Origin: Ficedula albicollis
Taxonomy: Eukaryota; Chordata; Aves; Passeriformes; Muscicapidae
NCBI RefSeq assembly: GCF_000247815.1
Contig: NC_021681.1
Coordinates: forward strand, 15,328,201-15,392,200
Reading direction: 5' to 3'
DNA: 64,000 nucleotides
The first letter of the stretch is position 1; every line of letters starts with the position of its first letter. A program made the translations under genes and the position numbers. The notes under the pieces are model-generated. The model did not search any database. It was not told the DNA's origin and saw only the letters and a program-made list of their open reading frames with translations. Shown one piece after another: positions 28,411 to 41,600 of this stretch.

Positions 28411-30665
28411 TCGGCAGACTCTGGGTCGGACTGTGAGCTTGGCAAGAGGTGAGTGTGGTTCATTCTCTCACCCATGGCTCCCCCACCCCAGGCTCTTTCA
28501 GGGTGCTGTGCCCCTGCCTGGCACACCAGCACAGCACAGGAATGAGGAATTCCAGGAAAAGGCCATTTAGGGTTGGGTTTTTTTCTTTCAAAAGAGGAAA
28601 TGGAGGCTGGAAACCCTTTGGGTTTTCAGCAAAAATGCTGGTGGAGAGTGCCAGTGTTGAAAGGCAAACAAGTGGCACTCTGCTTCTTGCATCATCTGCA
28701 TTGCTCCCATCCACACAGAGAAATTTTAATGGCCTCCCTTCATGGGACAAAACTTCCCAATCTACTTATTGATGGTGCTTGTCTTTGTGCTGGGGCAGGT
28801 ACAGCAGCCCCCTCACACCGGACTCTAAGTCCTTTTTATTCTTCCCTTTTTAGGTGCGTTGGACAGAGCGATGAAAACTTGAGCAGCTGGTATGTGTGGT
28901 AAGTTTCAGGTCTGCTTTAAGGGGAAAAAATGGCAAATAATATTCTTTGATGGATATATGGAGAGAAAGGCATTAAGAGAGACTGATAGCTAGAGAGCAT
29001 TGCTCCTGGGCTGTCCCTGTGTTCTGTCTTTACAAACTAATGGAAATCATTTATCCATATCCTCCTCACTGTACGCTGACAACTGAGCTGGGAAAAAAGG
29101 ATGGATGAATTCGGGAAAAATATTTGAATTTCCAGCCAGCACTCACTGCTGAGCACTCAGGAGTGAGACATTGCTTTCTGGGGACTTTGACCATGTCCAG
29201 TGTGCTGGTGGGGAAACCGCAACATTTAAGGGCTATTTGCGAAAGATGTTAATGAATGCGTTAATTTGAAGACGTGCAGCCATCTGTCAGTGCTGCCTGC
29301 GGATGTGACAGCGCTGTTCCTCTGTCCCTGCTGCCTCTGCCCAGGTTCCTGGTGCTGTTTTCCCTGGCCGTGCTCCTGTCCTGCGGGATGTGCTGCTGCC
29401 TGCAGTGCTGGCTGAAGCGGCGGAGCTGCCTCCCCCGGAGCACCGTGGCTGTCTTTGCCCTCAGCAGCTCGGATGCCTTTGGTGGTTAGTCCTGTCCCTG
29501 CTGCAACGTCCTGCTGGCCCTGCTGGCCTTCCTGTGCTTCATTCACAGCCCAATAAAAAGCAGGCAGGCTTGAGAGGGAGCTGGGCTGCAGCCAGGGGCT
29601 GCATTGCTGGTGGGCAGTGGGGTGCCCAGCTCTGGCATCTCGGGGACAGGTCCAGACCATGGACTGGGGGCTGAAGCCACATCCGCTTTTCACTGAGCCA
29701 TACCTCGGTGCTGTCCCTCTGTGTCCCTGTGTCCCAAAGGTGCCTAGCTGGGGCTTGGCCAGCAAACACTGGAGATGTGTGGGGCTTTCTCCTCAGTGCC
29801 AGGCCGCTCAGCATCCCAACACCTGCAGCACAGGCTCTGGGGTCAGCAGCCCTTTCCAGCACGTGTCCTTCATTTCTCACTCAGGCAAAACTCTAATGGT
29901 GTAAATTGAGCCACTCCAGCAGACAACTCAAAGCTAACACACCCTGGGGTCTGTCGCCCTGGTGGGTGCTGTTCATTGTGGCAGCCACCCTCAACATTCC
30001 CCCAGGAGCACCCATATTTTGAGGATTGGGCTATAATGACTGTGTAGCATCCAGAACTGACCTGGAGTATGGCCAGCAGCATCAGCAGGCTGAGCCAGAC
30101 AACATCCCTCCAAGAAAAATAAAGCTAATCCTGTCATTATGCTAAGCCCTTCCCAGAGGATGTTACCTGCTTTCTGGGTGGCCATAGGCAGGGAGGACCC
30201 ACCCCAAACCCACCCAAATTCCTCTGGCCCAACTTATGGTATCTGGCGCTAAGCCCTTCCCAGAGGACGTTACCTGCTTTCTGGGTGGTCATAGGCAGGG
30301 AGGACCCACCCCAAACCCACCCAAATTCCTCTGGCCCAACTTATGGTATCTGGAGTTTGTGGTGAAAGACTTTGTGATGCCATCCTTCAAAAATTACATC
30401 CATGCCTTTCTTGTTTCCAAGTGGTTTGGCAGCTCCTCCTGGGCTCCCCCCTCTCACTCCCACGCTTGCCCTTCACGCCTGTCTGCTGTGCAGTTGTGAC
30501 TTTGCTTTTCCCCCAGCTACTGAAGCACCTCCGTGCCCATTCTCCGGATCCCTGAGCCCCTGCAGGACTGCAGAGATTTCCTCTTCTCCTGCCCCCTGCT
30601 TCAGCCTCGGGGGAACTGAGTTGCCTCCGTCTTATGAGGATGTCATGAAGGAAAACAAGCTCTAG
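28411..30665 (+). CDS. TMEM207: TMEM207, exons 2 to last (first exon not found)
   Basis: Four spliced coding exons are visible: 28411-28448, 28854-28898, 29345-29484 and 30517-30665, with TAG at 30663-30665. All boundaries are GT-AG, and the phases join into one 123-residue frame. It begins with an acidic, Cys-containing lumenal stretch (SADSGSDCELGKRCV), then SSWYVW. One membrane helix follows (FLVLFSLAVLLSCGM), then a Cys-rich juxtamembrane part (CCCLQCWLKRR). The tail contains AVFAL, PAPCF and a C-terminal PPSY motif. Human TMEM207, as I recall it, has the same layout: CV...WYIW, a helix, LQCWLRR, MAVFAV, PAPCF, PPPYEE. It is 146 residues long, so about 25 N-terminal residues (the signal peptide) are missing here. 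Known biology: a small type I membrane protein reported to bind the WW domain of WWOX through PPxY. It is convergent with CLDN16, as in human. Confidence 0.9.
29552..29557 (+). promoter_or_regulatory. Intronic AATAAA in TMEM207 intron 4
   Basis: A canonical poly(A) hexamer lies about 65 bases past the exon 4 donor. If that donor is skipped, the frame reads Gly-Gly-stop, with TAG at 29487-29489. Signal and stop together would allow a short transcript lacking the PPxY tail. Usage is unproven. Confidence 0.45.
30141..30353 (+). repeat. 107-bp tandem duplication in TMEM207 intron 4
   Basis: Copies at 30141-30247 and 30248-30353 share 'ggcagggaggacccacccca' and differ at about two positions. The second copy ends about 160 bases before the last-exon acceptor. 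Confidence 0.95.
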
Positions 30666-30823
30666 ACACCACGTTGGCTTTCAGTGATCCTACCTGGTTC
30701 ATCAGAGATCTTCATCATGCTAAAGGAGTGTGAGACCAAATCAGCCCTTTCCACAGGTTGGCCGAGAGACTGAAAAGCAGCACATACTTCACTGAACCTG
30801 AAAGACGAGACTAAATGCAACAG

Positions 30824-30829
30824 AATAAA
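30824..30829 (+). terminator. Poly(A) signal AATAAA of TMEM207
   Basis: A canonical hexamer about 160 bases after the TMEM207 stop, followed by a GT-rich stretch ('tgtgttgggtctgt') as expected for a cleavage site. Confidence 0.75.
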
Positions 30830-30849
30830 TGCCAAAAATATGTGTTGGG

Positions 30850-33800
30850 TCTGTCACAGGAGTTCAGCCTGACATTTTGATATCTCAAGAAGCTTTCTCA
30901 AAGGCCTGCCTGTATTTGGGGTTTCTGGCTCAGCCTCTAGATTTATCTCTCTAAGGCTGCTTGAGCTGGTGCAACCCCATGTATTTTAGAACCAAATGTT
31001 GATAAATGACTTGATAGTTACTTCTCAAGCTTGGGCTGCCTCCTTGACTCGGCACTGTGCCAAGGAACACCCTCTGGCAAAGTCATGTTGTTCTAATACA
31101 TTGCAATGCAATCACTCTGTGATGAAGGATCGTTTGCCATATTTCAGATATTTAGCACAACATATCAGATTTGTCTAGTGCAAAAGGCAGCAAATTTATG
31201 GCCAGGGAATAGAAAACAGAAGACAGGGATTATGGAGGAGTAGCAGTGGCAGGAGCTGGTTACAGAGCATTAAAAAAGTGAGTTTGCTCATTTGAGCTGT
31301 TCTTAATTTCATGGTGACTGTCTTCAGCCACTTTTGCCCTAGCATTGCAGACCAGAAGGCTTTGAATGGCCCAGGACCCACATGGAGGTTCCCCACAGAT
31401 ATGAATTAGGGGCTTAGGTACTTAGTACATAGCTACAAAAATCTATTAGGATAAAGAATGCCATTTTCTTTGAGGTGATCACTGCAGACAGGATGGAAAA
31501 ATACTTTAAGTCATCCAGACTGCCTTGTGCCCAAGCAGGATCATCTCAACCAAAGTCATTCCTTGAAGATATTAGCCTAACTAGTTCTCAAATTTCTGAA
31601 GAAAGATGCTGAATTTCCCCCTTAGCTGGATTCCAGATGAAAGCAGAGATTCCCCTTTGTTTGTCGTGGGCAGGTCACTGAAGGCTGCATTCAGGCTGCC
31701 TGAGCTCTGTGCCTCTGCTCCCTCATGGCAAGGGCTGGGGTGCAGTCAGACCTGTCCTGCTGCACAAGGCAGTGTCAGCCCTGTCCCATGCTCTGTACTC
31801 CCATGGAACCATCAGCCCAGTTTGGGCAGCTGGGTCCATCTGGGGTTAGAATCCCAAAAGATGGATGGAAGCCCACAGCTTGCCTCGTGGAGCACCTCCC
31901 CACCTCTAGAGTGAGGTTAGCACCAGCTCCCATGCTCAGGAAGGAAACTGGGAAGATAAATGCACTGAAGGTTATCATATCCTCATAATTACTCTATGTA
32001 AGTACATTTTCTAGATAAAGAATTGCAACATGTTTTGAGAAAAAATTGTTTGCCAGCACCACTGCAAATTATCTCCTAAAATCTTATTTTAGAAGCAGCT
32101 TTAATGTTTGACTCTTGTGTGAAAGGAAATAAATGTTACTTGTAGCCAAGTGAATGTTTGTGCCAGCAGGCTAAAATATTACTGGGTTTATTAATAAAGA
32201 AAATCAGCGAGTACAGACTTAGCCAGGGGAGAAATCAAGCAACTTCTGAGCGTCCTTTTGCTGGCTGAACTTGGTGAGAATTGCAGGTAATCCACACCTC
32301 TCAGGATCAGATCTTTCATGTACATAACTGCTTCCACCACTCAACCCCTTCAATTTATGCCCTGAAGCATGAGATTTGATTATGTTTGTCACTGCAGCTT
32401 GCATAGCCTGTTAGTGGGCATTAAATCAGCTGTCACTTGATTCCCACCTACACACTGTTTGCTCAGTGACCCCTTCATGGCAGAGAACTCCACAGGTTGT
32501 CTGCATTATGTGCTGCATAAAACATTACTGCCTCCTGCTTATTAATGGCTTGGCTCTAAATAAATTGCTGCCTTTAATTTCACTGAATGTCACCTTCTAA
32601 TCAGATGGCTGCAGAGGCTAACAAGCAAGGACTGCCCAGGTTTCAGTGCCTCCCATCCCTCTGCATCCCTCTTTCTCAAGGACCAGAGACTCCCGAGGTG
32701 GTAAATCCTTCCCCAGCCACCCAACAGAGGGCAAGCAAGACTCTGAGCACACAGGAACACTCGAGGGAACAGGTCTGCTCCCCTGCTACTTGTGTGCATT
32801 CAAGTGTGTTCAGCTTCATGTCTGAGGCACTTTAATTATGCACAAAAGCAATCAAATTACTCAGTCAGAATTGTGGCAAGCGGCTCAGAGTAAAGTAAGC
32901 TACTGGCTGTCACAAAATCAGGTTCCATCTGGAGCCACCAGCGTGGGAGAACCTGTGTGCTGTGGTACCTGTGCAGTATGACAGGAGACACAGCAGCTTC
33001 CAAACACTGCTGAAAGCCAGGAGGTATCCAAAAAAGAGTTTGTGTAGGGTTGCTGTGGGGAGGACATAAATTAATAGTGCTGCCGACTTGGGGTAGGGAA
33101 GGGAAGGGGCTCAGGGCCCTGGTCCTTGGTTTCCTGATCACTGGAATAGAGAGGTGGATGGGTTTCTTCCTTCTACAAAAGCATTTTGGGAGGCCCCACC
33201 AATCTTTTATTCCCTATGGAAGCTGCTTCTCCCAGCTTGCCACCTCACTCCCGTGCTCTCCAGCAGAATGGACAAGGTTTCTCCAGACCTGTGTTCCCAT
33301 TCTTACACAAGCAGAGATTTTGCAGGGTAATTGGTATTTTCATAAGCACTCATCTCCTAATGAGGGCAGTTAATGAAGTTTGGCTGATGTTTCCAGAATT
33401 GCAAGGAAAGAAGAACCATTTCCTTATAATTCATCACCTTAGGAATAGGGTTCACCTTGGAAAAGCACTTGTCCTGCTGTGACTCTCTGGCTGCCACTCG
33501 TCCTCTGACTTACAGTTCCTGCTGACTTTGAGAAGAGATGGCAAACAGCTCTAGAAAAAAAGCAGAAAACACTAGAAGGCAGATGTGTTTGTGGGGGAAC
33601 TTGTCATCAGCAAGACTTGTGGGGGGAAATGGGAGCAGTGCAGAGGAGCGAATAGCTTGGTGACCATCTGGAAGCAAAAGACAAAGGGAACGTGGCGAGG
33701 CTGGATTTCCACCTCTGCAGACTAAGAGCTGAATAATAAATCATAAAGTGGCTCTCAGGCAAAACAGAGCAAAACCAGAGGTAGCTGAGCCATGACAGGG

Positions 33801-36800
33801 CATCAGTTTGGAATGCCAGGTGGGCTGGACATGAAAGATGGGAAAATAATTTATATGCTCGTTAAATTTTTTTGTAATTGTCATCCAAAGTTCTGCATTA
33901 TGGGCTGAAGACTTCTGTGCAGGGAGGGTGAGGACGGGACTGGGGACAGATGCCCGCTCTCTTTGGGTCACTAGATGGCAGAATTCTGGCACTTTTCTTC
34001 CTTGCTCAGAGGCATTTTACAGCAAGAACCCAGGAGCTACAGGGAGAAAATAGTTCTCGTGGCTGTAACGGCGGTTGGACAGAGTATTTCAGTCATTAAT
34101 CACTTGCCCACAATATTTAACAGAGGCAGAAGAGCAAACCGTGGGAGTCCAACCCCAGCTGAGAGATAAAACCTTGCATTCTTGGTGGAATTTTACTTTC
34201 CTCTCTTGGAAAGTTTATGAAATTACTCTAAGTAGATGCGTCTAAGCTAGGACAAAGTCTTCAGCTGCTGAAATGCATTGCTGCAGGTGTACACTGAGTT
34301 TTGCAGCTACCAGCAAAGGTCTAGGCAGCCTCCAGAGTCACTCCCCCATGCCCAAGGGCTGGTCCTATTTGTGCTGCTGCCTTTTGTGTGTCCTTGCAGG
34401 AGAGCAGTGGTTCCCCTCACAGGAGTCAGAGCAGGTCACTGGGCAAAACACCTTCTGAACAAAACCTGGGTGCGGGTCAGAGAGATGCAACACTCAAAGA
34501 CAATTGTGTTTATTATATCTCACTGATGTTAATGTGTAAGAAAAACAGTTCTGCACTGCTGCTCCTGTCTGCTGGAAATCATCGTTCAGATCTACTGAAT
34601 TCACACCAAATTGACACGGCAATGCCTGGGAAAAGGCAGGAGATCCGTATCTTGGGAAACACTGATGCAGCTGCAGTAGGAGAGAGCCTAGTTCACAAGG
34701 TCACAGTAAGAGCGAGCACTAATTACAGCTGGAGATGGTAAAAGCCCTCATGAGCAAGGCTGATCCAGGCAGAGAGAGGATGAGATGCTGCAGACAGAAA
34801 AGGACAGCCATTGCAGATGTCATTTTTTTATCTCCCTCACTTGCATGTATCAAAATGGGAAATCAATAGCTATCTGTAAAGCATGGAATCAACTTAGCAA
34901 AGATCTGACCTAAACACTTCACTCTTTTCCATAACCTGCAGCCAGCCAGATCCCTGGCAGAGTGCAGGGAGCTGTCAGGGAAGAGGACAGTGGGGAGCCC
35001 CAGTTCAAGGAAGCACCCTGGGGCAGGCACACAGGGAGGAAAGGTGCTGCTCTCAGCTCTCAGCTAAATCCCTGACTCTCCCTATGCCCTGGGAAATGAA
35101 AACTGAGGTGCCCAAACATAGAAAAAATACCACTTGTAAGCTAGTGAAAATATGGAGAAACCTGAAAACCTGTTGAAACTGATGGATTAATGTTGGACCT
35201 CAGCTCAGCTGGAAATTGCAATTGAACAAAAAGCCCTGGTAAGCCATCAATGGCCACCGGGAGGGGAAAATCAGTCTATTGTCATTCCCAGTGAGCTGCT
35301 GCTGAATGGAATGCAGGTAGGTATTAAGGAAATACCTTAATAACTGAGCTCACCTGATACATCTTTACCCTTTGGGACTGGTTCTGATTTTGAAAGAAAA
35401 AATAAGTCCTGTTTACTTTCTGGGAGGTTTCTCGCTAATGAATATACAATTAAACTAGAATAGACCTGATAATGAGCTAATGAGGAGTGAATCCTGCAGT
35501 CATGAAACCAGGGTCAGTACTAAATCAAACAGGGATTAACAATTAAATATTAACAGCTGATCAAAATATCAGGTAGACTGTCAGCAGAATTTGAATAATG
35601 AAGCAATGCAGTATTGGACTGGTTACAAAACATTAACCTAGCAAAACTAAGAGTTGCTGTGACCTTTCCCTGGTCCTCTTGTGCAGGAGATAGATCCTCA
35701 AAACCTACCAGAGGGTTTGTCTGCAACAGAAGTATGATTAAGGAATTAACTCTTATTATATACAGATACTGAAGAAGAGAGGCTCACAAGTGTTGATACA
35801 ATATTCTTTTTCATATGAAAAGAATATTTGTACGTAAGTTCTTTGCAGCTGAAGTGTATTTGAGGAGGATGAGTTAAGGTAGTATTTGGAGTATGTGTGT
35901 GCTCTATTTGTGTACTCCAAGGATGAGCACAGGGCTGGAGGGACTAAATAAACTAATCCCCAGTATTCACCCCTGATCAGTGCAGAGCCATTCAGTGCCC
36001 ACTGAGCCACTGCACGGAGTGACCCACGTGTTGCAAGTCACAAAACACCTCCCACCACCTAAAAACAAGCTGAAGACCATTAGGACAAAGGCCCAGAATT
36101 CTCCTTAAGTGCTGAACAGGGAAAATCAGTGGTGTGATATTTGTAATTGCACCTTCATTTCTTCTCTGCTAAACAAGAAATAAATATTCATAGCAAGAAA
36201 TAACCTTTGTGCTCAGAAAAAAAATACAGAAACAGCAGGAAGAGGCTGGTGGGCATCCCTGGGTTTTTGTGGGGAGGGATAATATATTGGCTTCACAGGC
36301 TGGGGAGTTTTTGATTCAGAGCTGATGATGTCTTTGCTGGGTACCTCCTCCCCAGGAGCATCTCTGAGCTGGGTGAGCCGGGCTGAGGCTGCCTGCAGCA
36401 TCTCTCCTCCCTCGGGGAGGCTGAGGGAGCCTTTGCCTCTGCGGGCAGGAGCAGGGATGTGGGCAGTGGAGCAGCCACTGAGCACAGCTCTGCCCCGGGG
36501 TGTGTTCACCCTCACCTCCTTCCCAGTGCGCTCTGAAGGAGCAGGGGAGCAGGGACACAGCCCGGGAAGCTGACCCAAAAAATGTTCCCAGAGTTTCCTC
36601 GCCCTGGCAGAGAATATCAGCAGTGTCAGTTCTCCTGCCCCAAAGATCCACAGAAAACACATTTCTGATGTGGCAGTAAAAAAGTTAAAAAAAAAAATTT
36701 AAAAAGGAAAAAAAAAACAATAAACCCCAACCATCAAGCTCTGAATGCAGTTTCCTGCAGTAACAGACAAAAATTCCTGTCACCTCCAGATCTCTTTGTG

Positions 36801-37905
36801 CATTCTTGGTGCAATCTGTGAATCCATCACATTGCTCATAACTCTTGTACCCGTTGTCTCTCAGGACCTTGTAAAAAAGCCTCCATCACCTCTCCTACTG
36901 TGTTTACATCTGTTTGATATAGCTCATCTGTTGGCAGTAACCTGCTCTCGGGTTGGCTGACATAAATGTCTGCCAGCTGCAGCAGCAGGAGCTCTGCAGG
37001 CACGAGCCTCCCTTGCCCGGGCAGCAGAGCTGCCACCAGGGCTCTTGCTGAGATGGTTGTGCTGTGGTCTGAGCCCTGTGGAGGTGCCTGGGCCTGCAGC
37101 AGAGCCATATGGACCTGCTGCTGTCCTGTCTGTCCCAGGCCCTGGTGCTTCTTGACTTGGAGCCATGTCAGGGCTGGGTTATGTTCTGGCCTTGCTGGTC
37201 AGTTCTGTGCTGCAGCACAAGGTGCTGCTTCCAGGATAACCCATCAGAGCCTTCATTTTCCACCACAGGAGCTATCAGAAGTGCTGCTTGGGATACAGCT
37301 CACTCCATCCTCAGCCAGCCCATCTCCCTCTGGCCCACATAACATAAGGTTTCACTCTCTGGGAGAAGGAAATCCAGTCTCCCCATCAAGCAGTCCATGG
37401 AGGAAGCCTACCTGTGGTAGTGCTTCACACCCACAGCTCTGCACACCCAGCTGAGACTCCACCTTTGTTTCTCCACTGCCCCTAAGCAGTAAATCTCCAT
37501 TCTGGGAGACTTTTCTCAGCCCTCAGTGCCCATGATATGGTGTGGTGCCCATGGTCAGAAAGGACTGCGTTTAGACAGTTTCCACCAACCCTAAAAAACT
37601 CTGTCTCAGCCTCTCTCTCTACTCAAGGCATGAAAGAATGTTCACATCCGTCCCTAGGGAACATGTTAAGCCATTCAGGGTTTTTCCTCTCCCACCCTAG
37701 TGAAGACGTGGCTGATGCTCTAACCCCATCCAGCCTATGGCAGCCCGGATTGCAGCAGGAGACAGCAGATCTCAACTAGGTTTAAATACCTTTTGATGGA
37801 AAGGGATAATAGATTTTAGTATCATTTATCCTAGTTTCTAGCTAAAGTCTATATACTGTAATGCACAAGTTCAGATTTTGCATCTTCACTCACTTTGTCC
37901 AAGCA
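30850..37905. other. Interval between two convergent genes, no gene seen
   Basis: No coding exon was recognised on either strand. The reading frames present are short, lack family signatures and have no splice partners. The segment around 36.3-37.2 kb is moderately GC-rich but shows nothing coherent. The right part may be CLDN16 3' untranslated sequence. Confidence 0.5.
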
Positions 37906-37910
37906 ATGTT

Positions 37911-37916
37911 TTTATT
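37911..37916 (-). terminator. Candidate poly(A) signal for CLDN16
   Basis: TTTATT on the + strand is AATAAA on the gene strand, about 690 bases past the CLDN16 stop. It is the first canonical hexamer I noticed downstream. Its use is inferred. Confidence 0.4.
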
Positions 37917-38607
37917 AAGCAGAATGAAGCTGGCAATTTCCAGATTTCCGTGAGTTTAGAGCATCTGTAGTGTACCTTTTAACACTGGCTGAGAAGGACT
38001 GTATTTTTCAGGGAAGAGTGCATCTGCATTTACAGTCTTTCCTCAGTGCAGAGGTTCATGGACCAAAGAGAGGGTCAGACATTTAACACAGCTCTTATCC
38101 TGAAAATCTCCCCAGCTGCCTGTAAGAGGGGCAGACCCCCATGCTGAGCGCACAGGGTGCAGATGTTGGTCAGACAGTCAGTCCCTCCCTTTGCCAGGAT
38201 TTTCTCCTTGGTACACTCTGTTGACACACTGCCAGACATGGAACAGATCCATCTTGCAGTTTGGGGATCTTCATGCAGAACACTGCAGTCTGATTCAGGA
38301 ATGGCTGATTTATCTCACTTCTACCAATAGTGTTGAGACACATGCTGAAAAGAGTTTATGTTGGTTATTTCAGTCCATGCTTATGCAAGTGGCCTCAGCA
38401 CTCAAGACAAGAGGATTCCAGAAAGCAGGATCTTCTCAGAGTTTACCTTTTTGAAGGAAAGGTGTTTTGAAGCTCTCATAATGCAAATATTGTAGCATAC
38501 AGTAGATCCTTGAAATTCAATTGCATCTGTATCACAACCACAAGAGCTTGAATCTCTGTGCAATCCACTAGAAATGCAGAGCTCTTTCTGGAGCACTTAC
38601 CTCCTCC

Positions 38608-41600
38608 TCACACCCTTGTGTCCACTGCATACATTTTGGAGGTGGCTGTTTGTGAGGGTGGCAAGTGCACGTTTGTTACGACGGTCGCAGCTGAGGAATA
38701 GCCCTTCCTCAAGGAGTAGGCAGAATGGAATCTTCCAGAACTGGTCTCTGTGAGGCACAGGGAGAGAAATAGGAACTGCTGATGAGTGCTTGGTGACTTT
38801 CAGCTGCAAAGTTTCGTTACCCAGGGAAAGTAGCACTCCGAGATGTGACATAATAACAGCACACTTTATGTCATCCTTACACCTCAGCTCCCGCATGGAA
38901 CACTTTGATGTGCTTTCAAGAGCTGCCTAAGATTATTCCCAATTTACAGCTGCAAATATCACCACGGGAGATGAGCAACCATGCCAAAGGGCTTTCCCCA
39001 CCCTGTGCCCCTGTAGCACTCCCTGAGCACTGGCTCTATCCCTGAGCTGTGCTTCCTCACCTCTGAAGAGGTACATGCAGCAGGTCAGCAGGGACCCAGA
39101 CAAGAAGCAGCCCAGTGACCCCGCCATGCCGAGCCAGCAGGACCACCCAAACTTGTACTGGATGCCCAGGAAGACGTTGTGGAAGAGCAGGGAGGAGCGC
39201 TCCACGTAGACATCCACAGCGTACCACACGGAGCCCGTGATGCCAGGGAGACCTGCACGGGGAGGGAGGTGCACACACACAGCCGTGAGGGATCCCATCT
39301 AAAGCTACGGCTGCTGGGTCACACTTCAGGGTGGGAACACCTTCCTGGGATGGCAGGTTCTGGCCCCTGCCCATGCTCAGCCTTTGGTGGATCCACCCCG
39401 GCTCCTGCCGATATCCCAGGCAGGGGCTGCACCTCATGGCTTGGCACTCACACACACCTCCAGCACACTGGCAGCACTCAGGTTTCTGCAGAAAAGCAGA
39501 AAGCTTGTCCCCTCTCAGCTGCTTGTAAAGTTGTCTAATTTTTTTCATCTGTTTTTATTTTCAGAACTTTGATGATGCTTTTCAGACAAACTTTCAGAAG
39601 TGAATGGAAGATGTTTCAAAGAGCCTCTCCACGTGTTTTACATGTGCTCCCAGTGGCTGGGGTGAGTTATTAAATCTGCTTAGACTGTAGAAGAGGTAGT
39701 TGCTTGATATTGGCATAAAGTCAAATTATATTGTTGGTACCTACGTGGCTATTTTTTTTTTTGTATTTAAAATTCTCCCACTGGCTGTAACAGCAAAGCA
39801 CCTCAGCTAGTTGGATATTTATCACCCATGAGGGACAGACATGTTATTATCCTTTTATTAGAGATCAGGTGCAGAGATTTTGGGCTAAGTGACTTGCCCA
39901 AGGTCACACAATCTGTGGCAGAGCCAGGAACCAAACCAGGATGCCAGGACTTTCTAGTCCTTTAGCAATGGTTCTAGAGACCTACAGCAAGGTCTCTTTG
40001 CTGTATCAACAGCAAAGCATTGCTGCTGCACAGTGAAACAGCAATAAATGGATGTCAGTCAACTCAAAGCCAAGTCACCTGGTCAAAACATGAACTGAAA
40101 GCAGATAAACTCAACTACGTGCTGTTTGAGGCAGATGGTGAACAAAATAAACTGCATTACACAAATAAACCAAGTATAGATCCTTCCTCCTACAGAAAAT
40201 CACCAACCAAAATAAAAGAAGGCTTTAAATGCTTCCCCACTTTACTAAAGGGTGTCCTACAGAATGGGGACACAGTGGGGAAATACCTGCAAGGAGCAAC
40301 AGAACCCCAGACACCAGGCAGATGCGCAGCTTGATGAGCGGCTCGTCAGGAAGGAACTTCACACAGTCCAGTCCTAGGACCAGGAAGAGAAACCCAAATC
40401 CTGACAGGATGTCTGCTGTTATCATCATGGCTCGTGTCAGCACCAGCTTCACTGCAAGACAAAAGCAGATCATTCTCATGCACAAGGAATGGAAATGTGG
40501 GCAGGTAATGGGGTCAGATCCCATAGGAACATTTTTTTCTGGTGTTCAGCTTTTTTCAGCTTCCTCTGGGATTAATACCTGACTGAGAAAAGAAACATGC
40601 CTCTAATTATCTGTCACTGAGTAGAACAGATACTCTTAGTCTACACTCAAATGTCCCCACCACTGGTGGAAACATCTCTGACTCTTACATACCAGAATGC
40701 TCAGCGTAGATGGAGTCGTACTCATCACAAGTTTGGATCCCATCAAAAACGTTTGTGACACATTCCCACCACAGGCCACGGCATTTGGTACTCACCTGTG
40801 GATTAAGAAGACAAAAAAGACCATAGGTTAAAATATCCACCAACACATCAGATGGTCATCTTAGCCTTTCAACAGAAATCCTGGTCTAGTTACAATGATG
40901 GTAAACCAGAGCTTGAAGAGAAAAAGCAGAAGGATGGAGGAAAAGGACAATGTTTTCTGTGTCCCTACTCATGTTTTTACATTAGAGAAAAAAAGTTCAG
41001 ACTAGATATTAGGAAAAAAAATCTTGCCTACTGGTAAGGATAAAAATTTTGAAGGAAATTTCTGGGAGGAACTGGGGGGTGGCTGACCAGAAATGTCTAA
41101 GAGCAGGTTTGTTCACTCATTGCCAAACGCTTGTCTAGGCTGGGCTGGGCAGGTCCATGGACCAGACAACCTGAGACTTTGCTGCCTGTGCTGCCCTTCC
41201 TTGCACCATCCTCCCGAGGGAGGAGGAGCAGCTCAGAGGGTGGGAAGGAGCGCACAGGAGTGTGGATGCGCGCCCCTCTGCAGACAGCTGGGGAGGGCTG
41301 TCCCCAGCCGACTCAGCTGGAGACACTGGCTGGGAAATGAGAGGCAGCCGCTGCTGCTCCTGGCCCTGGGGCTCCCTCTGTGCTGCCAGCCCGGGACCAC
41401 GCGTGCCCAAGCCACAGTCATCACTGAGACATCCCGGCTGGGGCAGACGATGCCGCAGCACCACGGATAATCGTCTGCGCTGTCCTCAACCGGAGATACC
41501 ATTCCCAGCCCAGCCTGCCGTAAATCACTTTACTATGGGAGGTGTTTTCATTACCAATGCAAATATGGCAACAAGCACCTCTAAAATATTCCTGGAATGG

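Noticed and set aside
29226..29765. 179-codon - strand frame overlapping TMEM207 exon 4
   Set aside because: It is antisense to a well-supported exon and has no recognisable protein features.
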